Source: SIG673 sp045660565 (lineage in GTDB: Bacteria; Bacillota; Clostridia; Oscillospirales; CAG-272). From it: a DNA stretch of 22,479 bases. Positions 6,735 through 13,252 of this stretch are shown here, piece by piece. The translations under genes were made by a program, and so were the position numbers. The notes below the pieces were generated by a model, which worked only from the letters and a program-made list of their open reading frames with translations, had not been told where the DNA came from and did not search any database. Position 1 is the stretch's first letter, and every line of letters begins with the position of its first letter. Location of the stretch: NCBI GenBank assembly GCA_045660565.1, contig JAZRDX010000045.1:1-22479 (forward strand). The letters are read 5' to 3'.

Positions 6735-7907
6735 TTATATTTCCGGTATCTCTATCTCAATCTCTCTGCCAAGCTCTGCCGACTTTGCTATTCCGTCGAT
6801 GATCGCCTGGTTGTAGATAATCTCGGACGTCGGTACGGGCACAGGCGCTTCGCCCTTACACGCATCAAGGAAGGAGCGTATCTTTTTATCGAACAAAGTT
6901 ACGTTCTTATCCTGCGGTATAATCGGTATCTCGGTGCAGACTTGACTGCCCGCCACCTCGTGGTAGATCTTCATAGGACCGCCGACGGTTCCGTTCCAGC
7001 AGTCGGTGCTTGGAATACGCAGTCCGCCCTTTGTACCGAGAATTATGGTATCACCGGGGGTGTCGATGTTCATAGCCCAGGAGATTCTGAAATCGACAAT
7101 TATATCGCCTTCAAGACGGATAAACGCCGCGGCGAAGTCGTCAACGCCGAATGCCTTTGCTCTCGATTCTCCGAGCCCCTTCGGATAACCGACATATTTC
7201 GGATCCTTACCGAAGAAATCGCTTTTATATCCCGTTACGGTAAGCGGTTTCGGGTAGCCGATAGCTTTAAGCACCATATCAAGCGAGTAACAGCCGATGT
7301 CGGCAAGAGCGCCAAGTCCCGCCGTTTCGTTTTCAATAAAGGTGGTTGTTCTGCTCGCAGGAATGCCGCGTCTTCTTCCTCCGCCCGTCTGTATGTAATA
7401 AATCTTACCGAGCTCTCCGCTGTCTACTATCTCTTTTATCTTCTGCATATTTGCATCAAGACGCGGCTGGAAGCCTATCGAAAGGACCTTGCCCGTTTCC
7501 CTCTCTACGCGCATCATTTCAATAGCCTCTTCTGTGGTAACGCTCATAGGCTTTTCAAGAAGAACGTGAAGCCCCGCTTTAAGAGCGTCAACGGTACAAA
7601 CCATATGCTGACGGTTATACGTACAAACCGAAACGGCGTCAAGCTTTAAGCTTTTATCGGCAAGCATCTCCTTGTGAGACGCGTAATCGGTTTTAACACC
7701 CTCTACACCGTGAGTTTTGAAAAACGCCTCTGCTCTCCCCGGAACGATGTCCGCCCCGGCGACAATTTCAACATCGGGCATTTTCTTATAGGAAGTAATA
7801 TGATTTTTCGCGATTCCGCCCGTACCGATTATACCTATACGGAGCTTTTTCGCGGTATCAACCGCTTTCTTTTCCTGATTTGCTGTGTTGGGATCAAGAT
7901 ATGCCAT
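6735..7907 (-). CDS. Gfo/Idh/MocA family oxidoreductase, copy 2
   Basis: 390 aa, the same length as the protein at 3011-4183 and about 82% identical to it, with the same first 13 residues except the last few positions of the extension. It has GIIGTG (25-30), LEKP with Lys119, and DIGCYSLD with Tyr207 in place of the usual His. Residues 179-349 carry long blocks identical between copies (for example GTKGGLRIPSTDCWNG), so both probably use related sugar-like substrates. GGAGG lies 9 nt before the ATG. The promoter is unusually far upstream (8067-8095), and the roughly 150-nt leader contains a palindromic repeat element. It is monocistronic with its own terminator. Predicted cytosolic NAD(P)-dependent dehydrogenase; substrate unknown. 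Confidence 0.9.
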   Translation of the reverse strand: MAYLDPNTANQEKKAVDTAKKLRIGIIGTGGIAKNHITSYKKMPDVEIVAGADIVPGRAEAFFKTHGVEGVKTDYASHKEMLADKSLKLDAVSVCTYNRQHMVCTVDALKAGLHVLLEKPMSVTTEEAIEMMRVERETGKVLSIGFQPRLDANMQKIKEIVDSGELGKIYYIQTGGGRRRGIPASRTTTFIENETAGLGALADIGCYSLDMVLKAIGYPKPLTVTGYKSDFFGKDPKYVGYPKGLGESRAKAFGVDDFAAAFIRLEGDIIVDFRISWAMNIDTPGDTIILGTKGGLRIPSTDCWNGTVGGPMKIYHEVAGSQVCTEIPIIPQDKNVTLFDKKIRSFLDACKGEAPVPVPTSEIIYNQAIIDGIAKSAELGREIEIEIPEI

Positions 7908-7964
7908 TTTTTGTTTCCTCCAAAATCTTTAAATGAAATTTTTTCTTCTCGGTTATGTTCCGTA

Positions 7965-8060
7965 ACATTCCCCCCGCAAGGTGGAGCCTTATGCTCGGAA
8001 TCTTCCCTTCAGTCAGCTATCGCTGACAGCTCCCCGAAAGGCGGAGTCTGAAAGCCTTTC
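7965..8060. repeat. Palindromic intergenic repeat element R3
   Basis: Contains GTCAGC (8012-8017) paired with GCTGAC (8022-8027) around TATC, and CTCC/GGAG arms around CCGAAAGGC (8030-8045). The left part (7970-7990) looks like a decayed second arm of the same sequence type. The CAGTCAGC...GCTG core is shared with element R2 at 127-176. It lies between the promoter and the start codon of oxidoreductase gene 2, so it would be transcribed. Confidence 0.6.
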
Positions 8061-8066
8061 GCTAAA

Positions 8067-8095
8067 AGTATAACATCATCAAAGAGTAAAGTCAA
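8067..8095 (-). promoter_or_regulatory. Sigma-A promoter of oxidoreductase gene 2
   Basis: Minus-strand TTGACT (8090-8095), 17-bp spacer, TATACT (8067-8072). Transcription would start near 8060 and give a leader of about 150 nt that spans repeat R3. Confidence 0.8.
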
Positions 8096-8116
8096 GTCTT
8101 TTAATAAAAGAAATTA

Positions 8117-8314
8117 TTAGTTTTGGCGTCTTACGCTCTTATATTCGTCGTAGTAGCGGTAATACGGACAGTCGTTATTCTGTCCCGAAAGAAAATCCAC
8201 GGCGTCGTCCTCGTCAAGACTGACGGTACATACGTAGCCGTCCATTTCGTCGTCGTAGTCGTAGTAGACACAGCTTTCGCAGTTTTTTATCTTCTTTTTC
8301 GACTTTTTTTCCAT
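8117..8314 (-). CDS. Small DUF6472-like cysteine-containing protein
   Basis: 65 aa. A lysine-rich start is followed by an acidic, tyrosine-rich body with Cys12, Cys15, Cys29 and Cys49 in the arrangement CxxCxYYDYDDE...YVC...CPYYRYYDEYK. This matches the short DUF6472 proteins of Clostridia as I remember them. Four spaced cysteines suggest metal binding, but no function is known to me. AAAGGAA lies about 9 nt before the ATG. The gene is divergent from thiT. It stops 209 bp upstream of the next minus-strand gene, which has its own promoter, so co-transcription is possible but not required. I see no convincing promoter of its own. Confidence 0.75.
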   Translation of the reverse strand: MEKKSKKKIKNCESCVYYDYDDEMDGYVCTVSLDEDDAVDFLSGQNNDCPYYRYYDEYKSVRRQN

Positions 8315-8341
8315 AATAAAATTCCTTTTTTCAAAAATCTA

Positions 8342-8370
8342 TTGACAAATCTGTATTTAGGTGCTATAAT
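8342..8370 (+). promoter_or_regulatory. Consensus sigma-A promoter of the thiT transcript
   Basis: TTGACA (8342-8347), 17-bp spacer, TATAAT (8365-8370), a perfect consensus. Expected start is near 8377, about 25 nt before the riboswitch. A small dyad GTGCT/AGCAC (8361-8365 with 8374-8378) overlaps the -10 box. Confidence 0.92.
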
Positions 8371-8399
8371 ACAAGCACTTGCACAAATAAATGAAAATT

Positions 8400-8494
8400 T
8401 AATCAGGGGTGCTGAAGTTTTATTCGGCTGAGAATCGGTTGATTACCGTAAACCCTTTAAACCTGATACGGGTAATTCCGGCGAAGGGAGATTA
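8400..8494 (+). ncRNA. TPP riboswitch (THI element)
   Basis: Conserved THI-box features are present in order: CAGGGGTGCTG, GGCTGAGA, ACCGT...AACCTGAT, and GGGTAATTCCGGCGAAGGGA. Helix P1 closes with TAATC (8400-8404) pairing GATTA (8490-8494). This RNA binds thiamine pyrophosphate and represses downstream thiamine genes; here the target is the thiamine transporter gene thiT. A terminator follows at 8520-8549, so control is likely by transcription termination. An antiterminator can also be drawn: 8488-8496 with 8512-8522. Confidence 0.97.
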
Positions 8495-8519
8495 TGTAAA
8501 ATGATATTTTTCATAAGTT

Positions 8520-8549
8520 CTCGCACGGTCAGCCCGCTGCGAGTTTTTT
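8520..8549 (+). terminator. Riboswitch-controlled terminator
   Basis: CTCGCACGG (8520-8528) pairs with CCG plus TGCGAG (8534-8543) with one bulged C, followed by TTTTTT (8544-8549) and a further TTTT. It lies 26 nt after the TPP aptamer and is its likely expression platform. Confidence 0.9.
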
Positions 8550-8594
8550 ATTTTCTCGAAAACAGCGGAAGGCTAAGTTAAATTTTTATTTTTC

Positions 8595-8633
8595 GCTTAC
8601 GGTGATTCAGCCCGCCGTGAGCAAATGGCTGAA
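8595..8633 (+). promoter_or_regulatory. Second leader hairpin pair before thiT
   Basis: GCTTACGG (8595-8602) pairs with CCGTGAGC (8615-8622). In the same stretch TTCAGCC (8606-8612) pairs with GGCTGAA (8627-8633). The two stems overlap and cannot both form. No T run follows, so this is not a plain terminator. The loop shares TCAGCCCGC with the upstream terminator loop. Function unknown. Confidence 0.35.
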
Positions 8634-8666
8634 CGTGCAGGAATATAATTACAGGAGGGTTCAAAA

Positions 8667-9278
8667 ATGAACCGAAAAAAAGTTCTCGCTCTTTGCGAGT
8701 GCGCTATAATCATAGCGCTTGCGGTAATCCTTGATTACCTTTCAAAATTTATCTCATCCTTCTTCCCTAACCCGTGGGTAAACGGCGGCGGAATAACAAT
8801 CGCAATGGTTCCGCTTATCTTTATATCCTACCGCCACGGATTTTCATGGGGAACGATCACTGCGTTCGCCTACTCTCTTTTACAGATCGTCATGGGCTGG
8901 TATGCCCCTCCGGCGGCAACGCTTCTCTCCTTCGTGCTCTGCATTTTACTTGACTACGTAATTGCGTTTACCGTTCTCGGTACCGCCGTTTTCTTTGCAA
9001 AGCTTCTTAAGAGAAAAATTTTCGGCTACGCCTTCGGCGCATTTACCGTTTGCATGATGCGTTTCGTATGCAGCTTCCTTTCGGGCGCCATACTCTGGGG
9101 CGAATATATAACCTGGGGCTTTGAAAACGTATGGGCATATTCGTTTATCTACAATATTTCCTATATGCTTCCGAACGCAATTCTTTCAGCGATAATAATC
9201 GCGTCTCTCTGTACCGCACTTAATCCCCTTACGCTTAAGCGGTACCCTAAGCAAAAAACGGAGTCGGAAAACGTTTAA
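8667..9278 (+). CDS. thiT: Energy-coupled thiamine transporter, ThiT (ECF S component)
   Basis: 203 aa, a normal length for ThiT, with six predicted membrane helices. It is the substrate-binding S component of an ECF transporter and takes up thiamine when docked to the shared EcfA/A'/T module, which is not in this window. Matching features include the aromatic WYAPPAATLLSFVLCILLDY segment and the C-terminal ENVWAYSFIYNISYMLPNA, where ThiT has its thiamine-contacting Trp, Tyr and Asn residues. AGGAGG lies 8 nt before the ATG. Control by the TPP riboswitch upstream independently supports the assignment. The transcript carries only this gene and ends at the hairpin 9302-9337. Confidence 0.95.
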   Translation: MNRKKVLALCECAIIIALAVILDYLSKFISSFFPNPWVNGGGITIAMVPLIFISYRHGFSWGTITAFAYSLLQIVMGWYAPPAATLLSFVLCILLDYVIAFTVLGTAVFFAKLLKRKIFGYAFGAFTVCMMRFVCSFLSGAILWGEYITWGFENVWAYSFIYNISYMLPNAILSAIIIASLCTALNPLTLKRYPKQKTESENV

Positions 9279-9301
9279 TAACTGTTTTTAGGCATTTAAA
9301 G

Positions 9302-9337
9302 AAATGAGCAAGGCTTTAACGGTCTTGTTCATTTTTT
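9302..9337 (+). terminator. Terminator of thiT
   Basis: ATGAGCAAG (9304-9312) pairs with CTTGTTCAT (9324-9332, one wobble), followed by TTTTT and more T-rich sequence. It lies between the convergent thiT and rsmE genes and may also slow minus-strand transcription. Confidence 0.85.
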
Positions 9338-9360
9338 ATTTTGCTAAGCTTCCTTTTGAA

Positions 9361-10077
9361 TCAGTCAAGCTCTCCGAGAGAATGCATAATTATACTGCAA
9401 AGCGCTATTGACGCTGTTTCGGCGCGGAGTATTCTTTTGCCGAGGAATACGGTTTTATACCCCTTTTCCAATGCCGTCTCATACTCAGCTTTGCTAAAAC
9501 CGCCCTCACTGCCGACGACCACTGCCGTGTCTCCCTTTAACGAGTGGAAATCCACCTCGTTTTTCGTGGCAAATTCGCAGGCAAACAGCTTATTTTCACA
9601 GCTTTCTCCGTACATATGCGCTTTTTCGAAGGTGTCAGCATAACTGACGGGCGGAGCAATAGCACGACCGCACTGCTTTGCGGCTTCAACGGAAACTCTG
9701 TTAAGTCTGCCGAGCTTGTTATCGTTTATATACGCCGAAGAAAACTCCGAATCGAAAACAACTATATTTTTAACGCCAAGCTCGACCGCCTTCTGCACTA
9801 CAAGCTCTGTTTTATCGCCTTTAAGATAACCGGCAATAAGAGTTACGCTGTTTTTTGCTTCCGTAACTGATTCTCTCTTTTCGGTTATACTTACCGCCAT
9901 ATCCTTTTTGTTAATAGCTGTAACGGTTCCTATATATTCAAAGCCGCTGTTATCGCAGACGATAATCTGCTCGTTTTCCTTGATGCGGAGCACGCTTACC
10001 GCATGACGGAACTCCTCTCCGTCAATTATAAGCTCCTCTGAAATATCGGTAACAAAAAATCTTCTTAAATCACTCAT
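9361..10077 (-). CDS. rsmE: 16S rRNA (uracil1498-N3)-methyltransferase RsmE
   Basis: 238 aa, normal length. It methylates N3 of U1498 in 16S rRNA using S-adenosylmethionine. The N-terminal PUA-like part (1-70) begins MSDLRRFFV and contains EFRHAVSVLRIKENE. The SPOUT methyltransferase part carries KGDKTELVVQKAVELGV (86-102), EAAKQCGR (131-138), GSEGGFS (189-195) and LGKRILRAETA (212-222), the knotted SAM-binding site. The gene starts 12 nt after the flavin reductase stop codon. Its AGGA ribosome binding site overlaps that stop, so the two are probably co-transcribed and translationally coupled. Confidence 0.95.
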   Translation of the reverse strand: MSDLRRFFVTDISEELIIDGEEFRHAVSVLRIKENEQIIVCDNSGFEYIGTVTAINKKDMAVSITEKRESVTEAKNSVTLIAGYLKGDKTELVVQKAVELGVKNIVVFDSEFSSAYINDNKLGRLNRVSVEAAKQCGRAIAPPVSYADTFEKAHMYGESCENKLFACEFATKNEVDFHSLKGDTAVVVGSEGGFSKAEYETALEKGYKTVFLGKRILRAETASIALCSIIMHSLGELD

Positions 10078-10089
10078 TTTCTTATCATC

Positions 10090-10662
10090 CTACCGTCTTT
10101 TTTTCTTTTTTGTTGCGGAAAATCCGAATTTACCGAGAGAGCGTCCGAGCGCAAAATATTCCCCATGCGCATACGCGGTAAGAGCTGCCTTTTCCATACA
10201 TATCTTTCCCGTCTCATCGAGGATATCGTCTCTTACGTTTACCGCGAGTATATCCGCTACAAAAACGTCGTGGCTCCCCATCGGTATTATATCGCGCACC
10301 TTGCATTCAATAGAAAGCGGAGACTCGGCTATCATCGGGCAGGAAACATAGCTTGCCTTTTCCTTTGTAAGCTTACATTTTTCGAATTTATCAACCTTTG
10401 CGCCGGTATAGATTCCGCAGTAGTCCGCGGTACGCGTAAGGTCGCGATCGGTAAGATTTATTACAAACTCACCGCTTTTTTTGATCATTTCGTAGGAAAA
10501 CCTTGATGGACGGACCGAAATATAGGTGGTCGGAGGCTGTGTTGACAGCATGCCGCTCCATGCTATGGTGATTATATTATCCTTTTCTCCGTCCGAGCAG
10601 CTTACCATAACGGGAGGTATCGGCGCAAGCAGCGCGCCGCCCTTTAACGTAGTTTTACTCAT
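10090..10662 (-). CDS. Flavin reductase family protein (FMN-binding split barrel)
   Basis: 190 aa from the ATG at 10662. The fold is the FMN-binding split barrel of flavin reductase-like proteins: PIPPVMVSCSDGEKDNIITIAWSG, then YISVRPSRFSYEMIKKSGEFVINL, then a late GSHDVFVADI strand. The C-terminus is very basic (KKKKRR). It probably binds FMN and acts as a cytosolic oxidoreductase; the exact substrate is unknown. The open frame extends to 10758, but the promoter -10 box (10715-10720) puts transcription start near 10708, after that codon. The ATG at 10662 has AGAGG 7 nt upstream, so I use it. It is the first gene of a two-gene unit with rsmE. Confidence 0.87.
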   Translation of the reverse strand: MSKTTLKGGALLAPIPPVMVSCSDGEKDNIITIAWSGMLSTQPPTTYISVRPSRFSYEMIKKSGEFVINLTDRDLTRTADYCGIYTGAKVDKFEKCKLTKEKASYVSCPMIAESPLSIECKVRDIIPMGSHDVFVADILAVNVRDDILDETGKICMEKAALTAYAHGEYFALGRSLGKFGFSATKKKKRR

Positions 10663-10714
10663 ATTTTTGCCTCTGGTTTTTAATTTCTCCGAATTACAGA
10701 GAATACTAAATTTA

Positions 10715-10743
10715 ATTATATCACTACTTAAGATTAAAGTCAA
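10715..10743 (-). promoter_or_regulatory. Sigma-A promoter of the flavin reductase-rsmE unit
   Basis: Minus-strand TTGACT (10738-10743), 17-bp spacer, TATAAT (10715-10720). The position rules out the longer open frame starting at 10758. Confidence 0.85.
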
Positions 10744-10786
10744 TAGCGCGGATATCAAATCGGTATGTCTTTTTTATTAAAAACAC

Positions 10787-10815
10787 TTGAAAAAACTTAA
10801 AAAATACTGTATAAT
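10787..10815 (+). promoter_or_regulatory. Sigma-A promoter of the GH3 gene
   Basis: TTGAAA (10787-10792), 17-bp spacer, TATAAT (10810-10815). Expected start is near 10822. The promoter is divergent from that of the flavin reductase unit, with the -35 boxes about 43 bp apart. Confidence 0.85.
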
Positions 10816-10816
10816 A

Positions 10817-10837
10817 GCGGTAAAGTATATTACCCGC
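10817..10837. promoter_or_regulatory. Imperfect dyad over the GH3 start site
   Basis: GCGGTAA (10817-10823) pairs with TTACCCGC (10830-10837) with one bulged C. It covers the predicted start of transcription, so it could be an operator or a short leader hairpin. Confidence 0.35.
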
Positions 10838-10861
10838 AAGCTTTAGCAGGGGGAATTAAAT

Positions 10862-13129
10862 ATGACAGATAAAAATTTGATTTATGCAAAAGAGCTTTTA
10901 AAGAAGCTGACGCTAAAAGAAAAGGTCGCTCAGCTTTCGCAGACCGTTTCCGGCTACCGCGGATTTAAAAGAAGCGGAGAGGATTTTTACTTTTTACCGG
11001 CATTTTACGATTTTTTAGAAAATTACGGTGCTATGGGTGCAATAAGCAACATACTGCGAGCAGACAGCTTTGCTATAAAAAAGTGGTCGGACGGAATTGA
11101 GCCTAAGCACCGAATCAAGGTTGCAAATAAGCTTCAGAGCGAGGTTCTCAAAAAAGCGAGAGTACCTATTCCCGTATTTATCGAGGTCGAAGCCAATCAC
11201 GGAGTTATGGCTCTCGGAAGCGAGATGTTTCCCACCAATCTCGGCATGGGGTGTGCTTTTAACGACGAGCTATACGGCAAAATAATGCGCACTGTTGGAA
11301 AGGAAATCGCGCTTTCCGGTAACCACATCGCATTAACAACCATGCTGGATATGGCACGAGATCCGCGCTGGGGAAGAACGGAAGAGTTTTTCTCGGAAGA
11401 TCCGTATCTTGCCGCCCGATACGCCGAGCAAGGTGTAAAGGGATTTAAAAACAGCTCTTCTCTTATCTGCTGTAAGCACTTCTGCGCAACAGGGGACTGT
11501 TACGGCGGTCTTAACACAGCAGAGGTAAACGTCGGAGAGCGAGAGCTTCACGATATTCACCTTCCTGCCGCCGTCAAGGCAGTATCCGCAGGCGCCGATC
11601 TCATTATGGCGGCATATAACACGGTAGACGGTATTCCCTGCCACGTGAACCGACATATTCTCTCCGATATTCTTCGCAATGAGCTTAAGTTTAAAGGAAT
11701 AGTTCTTTCCGACGGCTGGGGCGTTGAAAGAGCTATTGCACAGATGGGACTCTCCCCCGAACGCGGCGCAGCCGAAATTTTAAAGGCAGGTGTTGATTTA
11801 AGCCTTGCCGACCATGGGGCGTTTTTAAATCTTATTTCCGCATGCGAAAAAGGACTTATATCCGAAGAGGTTATCGACAGTGCCGTATTACGTATTTTAG
11901 AGAAAAAGTACGAATCGGGACTGTTTGACAATCCGTTTAAAGAAGAGAACGACGCACTGACCGCATACATAGGCAGCGGAGAGCAAAAGAGACTTGCATA
12001 CGAGGCGGCAAGCGAGTCTATCGTTCTTCTTAAAAATAACGGAATACTTCCCTTAAATCCCAAAAAGCGCGTTGCCTTGTTTGGCTGCCATGCGGAAAAC
12101 ATATATTACCTTCTTGGAGACTATACTCCGCTCCAAGACACGAATGCACATAATACGATACTTGATACGTTTAGCGACGGCTTTGAATCGGTATTATATA
12201 CGCACGGCTGGAAGTTTAACGGAGACACATCCGACATTGATCACGCAGTAGAGCTTGCAAGGCAGTGCGAGGTTGCAGTTGTTACCGTCGGCGGAAGCTC
12301 TGCGCGGCCTCTTGCAGATACGGTGCTTGACAGCAAAACGGGTGCCGCCTTGCAGTCGGAGGGATTCCTTGACTGCGGAGAGGGGTGCGACGTTTCGGAT
12401 ATATCCTTGCCGGGCAGTCAGACCGAGCTTATCCGTCGCTTGAAGGCAGAGGGCATACCCGTAATTACACTTATGATCGCGGGCAGACCGTACGTACTGA
12501 CCGAGATAAGTAGCCTTTCCGATGCTGTTCTTTCAGCATGGTACCCCGGACACGAGGGCGCAAAAGCAATATACGACGTTATAACCGGAAAAATAAATCC
12601 GTCGGGAAAGCTCTCCGTTTCGATCCCCTACGCCCCCACCTGTCTCCCCGCATATTACAACAGATTTGAAAAGACGGTCGAGGATCCTAAACGCAAGGCA
12701 TACAGCGGTACGTATTACGACCATTTAACCCCCGTACTGTATCCGTTTGGTTACGGTCTCTCCTATTCTTCTTTCGGATATAGCGATATGCAGGTTACAA
12801 AGCTGTCAAAAAACAGATTCGAAATAAACGTTACTGTTGAAAATACATCTGACGTAGGCGGAAAAGAGGTAGTACAGCTTTACATAAAGGGTAGCGGAAA
12901 CACCGTACGCCGTCGGGCAAAGGAGCTTCGGGGATATGAGAAAATATATCTTGCGCCGCATGAGAAAAAACAAATTTCATTTACTCTCGGTTACGATGAG
13001 CTTAAGGTTTTTTCGGCAAATAGTAAATACGAGATAGAGGATGCAAGGGTTACGGTAATGGTTGGCTCTAATCCTGATTTACCGCTCACTGCTGAGATTG
13101 CGACAGAAGCAGAACATTTAAATAAGTAA
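10862..13129 (+). CDS. Glycoside hydrolase family 3 (beta-glucosidase/xylosidase type)
   Basis: 755 aa, normal for a three-domain GH3 enzyme. No signal peptide, so it probably acts in the cytosol on imported oligosaccharides. The N-terminal barrel carries DMARDPRWGRTEEFFSEDP (163-181), CKHF (204-207) and GIVLSDGW, where Asp284 is the expected nucleophile. The alpha/beta sandwich domain spans about 385-620 and contains WYPGHEGAKAIYDVITGKINPSGKL. A fibronectin-III-like domain follows (about 650-740, VENTSDVGGKEVVQLYIKG...LRGYEKIYLAPHE). AGGGGG lies 8 nt before the ATG. Monocistronic under its own promoter. The exact sugar specificity cannot be told from sequence. Confidence 0.93.
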   Translation: MTDKNLIYAKELLKKLTLKEKVAQLSQTVSGYRGFKRSGEDFYFLPAFYDFLENYGAMGAISNILRADSFAIKKWSDGIEPKHRIKVANKLQSEVLKKARVPIPVFIEVEANHGVMALGSEMFPTNLGMGCAFNDELYGKIMRTVGKEIALSGNHIALTTMLDMARDPRWGRTEEFFSEDPYLAARYAEQGVKGFKNSSSLICCKHFCATGDCYGGLNTAEVNVGERELHDIHLPAAVKAVSAGADLIMAAYNTVDGIPCHVNRHILSDILRNELKFKGIVLSDGWGVERAIAQMGLSPERGAAEILKAGVDLSLADHGAFLNLISACEKGLISEEVIDSAVLRILEKKYESGLFDNPFKEENDALTAYIGSGEQKRLAYEAASESIVLLKNNGILPLNPKKRVALFGCHAENIYYLLGDYTPLQDTNAHNTILDTFSDGFESVLYTHGWKFNGDTSDIDHAVELARQCEVAVVTVGGSSARPLADTVLDSKTGAALQSEGFLDCGEGCDVSDISLPGSQTELIRRLKAEGIPVITLMIAGRPYVLTEISSLSDAVLSAWYPGHEGAKAIYDVITGKINPSGKLSVSIPYAPTCLPAYYNRFEKTVEDPKRKAYSGTYYDHLTPVLYPFGYGLSYSSFGYSDMQVTKLSKNRFEINVTVENTSDVGGKEVVQLYIKGSGNTVRRRAKELRGYEKIYLAPHEKKQISFTLGYDELKVFSANSKYEIEDARVTVMVGSNPDLPLTAEIATEAEHLNK

Positions 13130-13170
13130 TCGGAATATTTTACCACAGCGGGACAATAATCACACGGAAA

Positions 13171-13221
13171 TTTAATAAAAAACGGCTTTGTTTGTTGCAA
13201 AAAACAACTAACAAAGCCGTT
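13171..13221 (-). terminator. Strong terminator of the GH109-like gene
   Basis: A 17-bp stem with one T:T mismatch (13181-13197 with 13205-13221) and a CAAAAAA loop. The minus-strand tail is TTTTTTATTAAA. It lies between the convergent GH3 and GH109-like genes. The plus-strand side lacks a T run, so the GH3 transcript may end less efficiently here. Confidence 0.88.
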
Positions 13222-13252
13222 ATCATATTTCTGAATCTATTTAAGGCAAGAC

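Noticed and set aside
3011..7907. Possibility that the two oxidoreductases are an assembly duplicate
   Set aside because: About 18% amino-acid difference, different promoters, leaders and terminators rule out a simple assembly artefact.
8361..8385. GTGC-rich small dyads around the thiT -10 box as an operator
   Set aside because: Arms of only 4-5 bp, and the riboswitch already explains control; too weak to claim.
10663..10758. Upstream extension of the flavin reductase by 32 residues
   Set aside because: The -10 box at 10715-10720 means the codon at 10758 is not transcribed from this promoter; the ATG at 10662 has a good ribosome binding site.
11557..12102. Minus-strand open frame of 181 aa inside the GH3 gene
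   Set aside because: The GH3 reading frame is fully supported by motifs on the plus strand; the antisense frame shows no recognisable protein.
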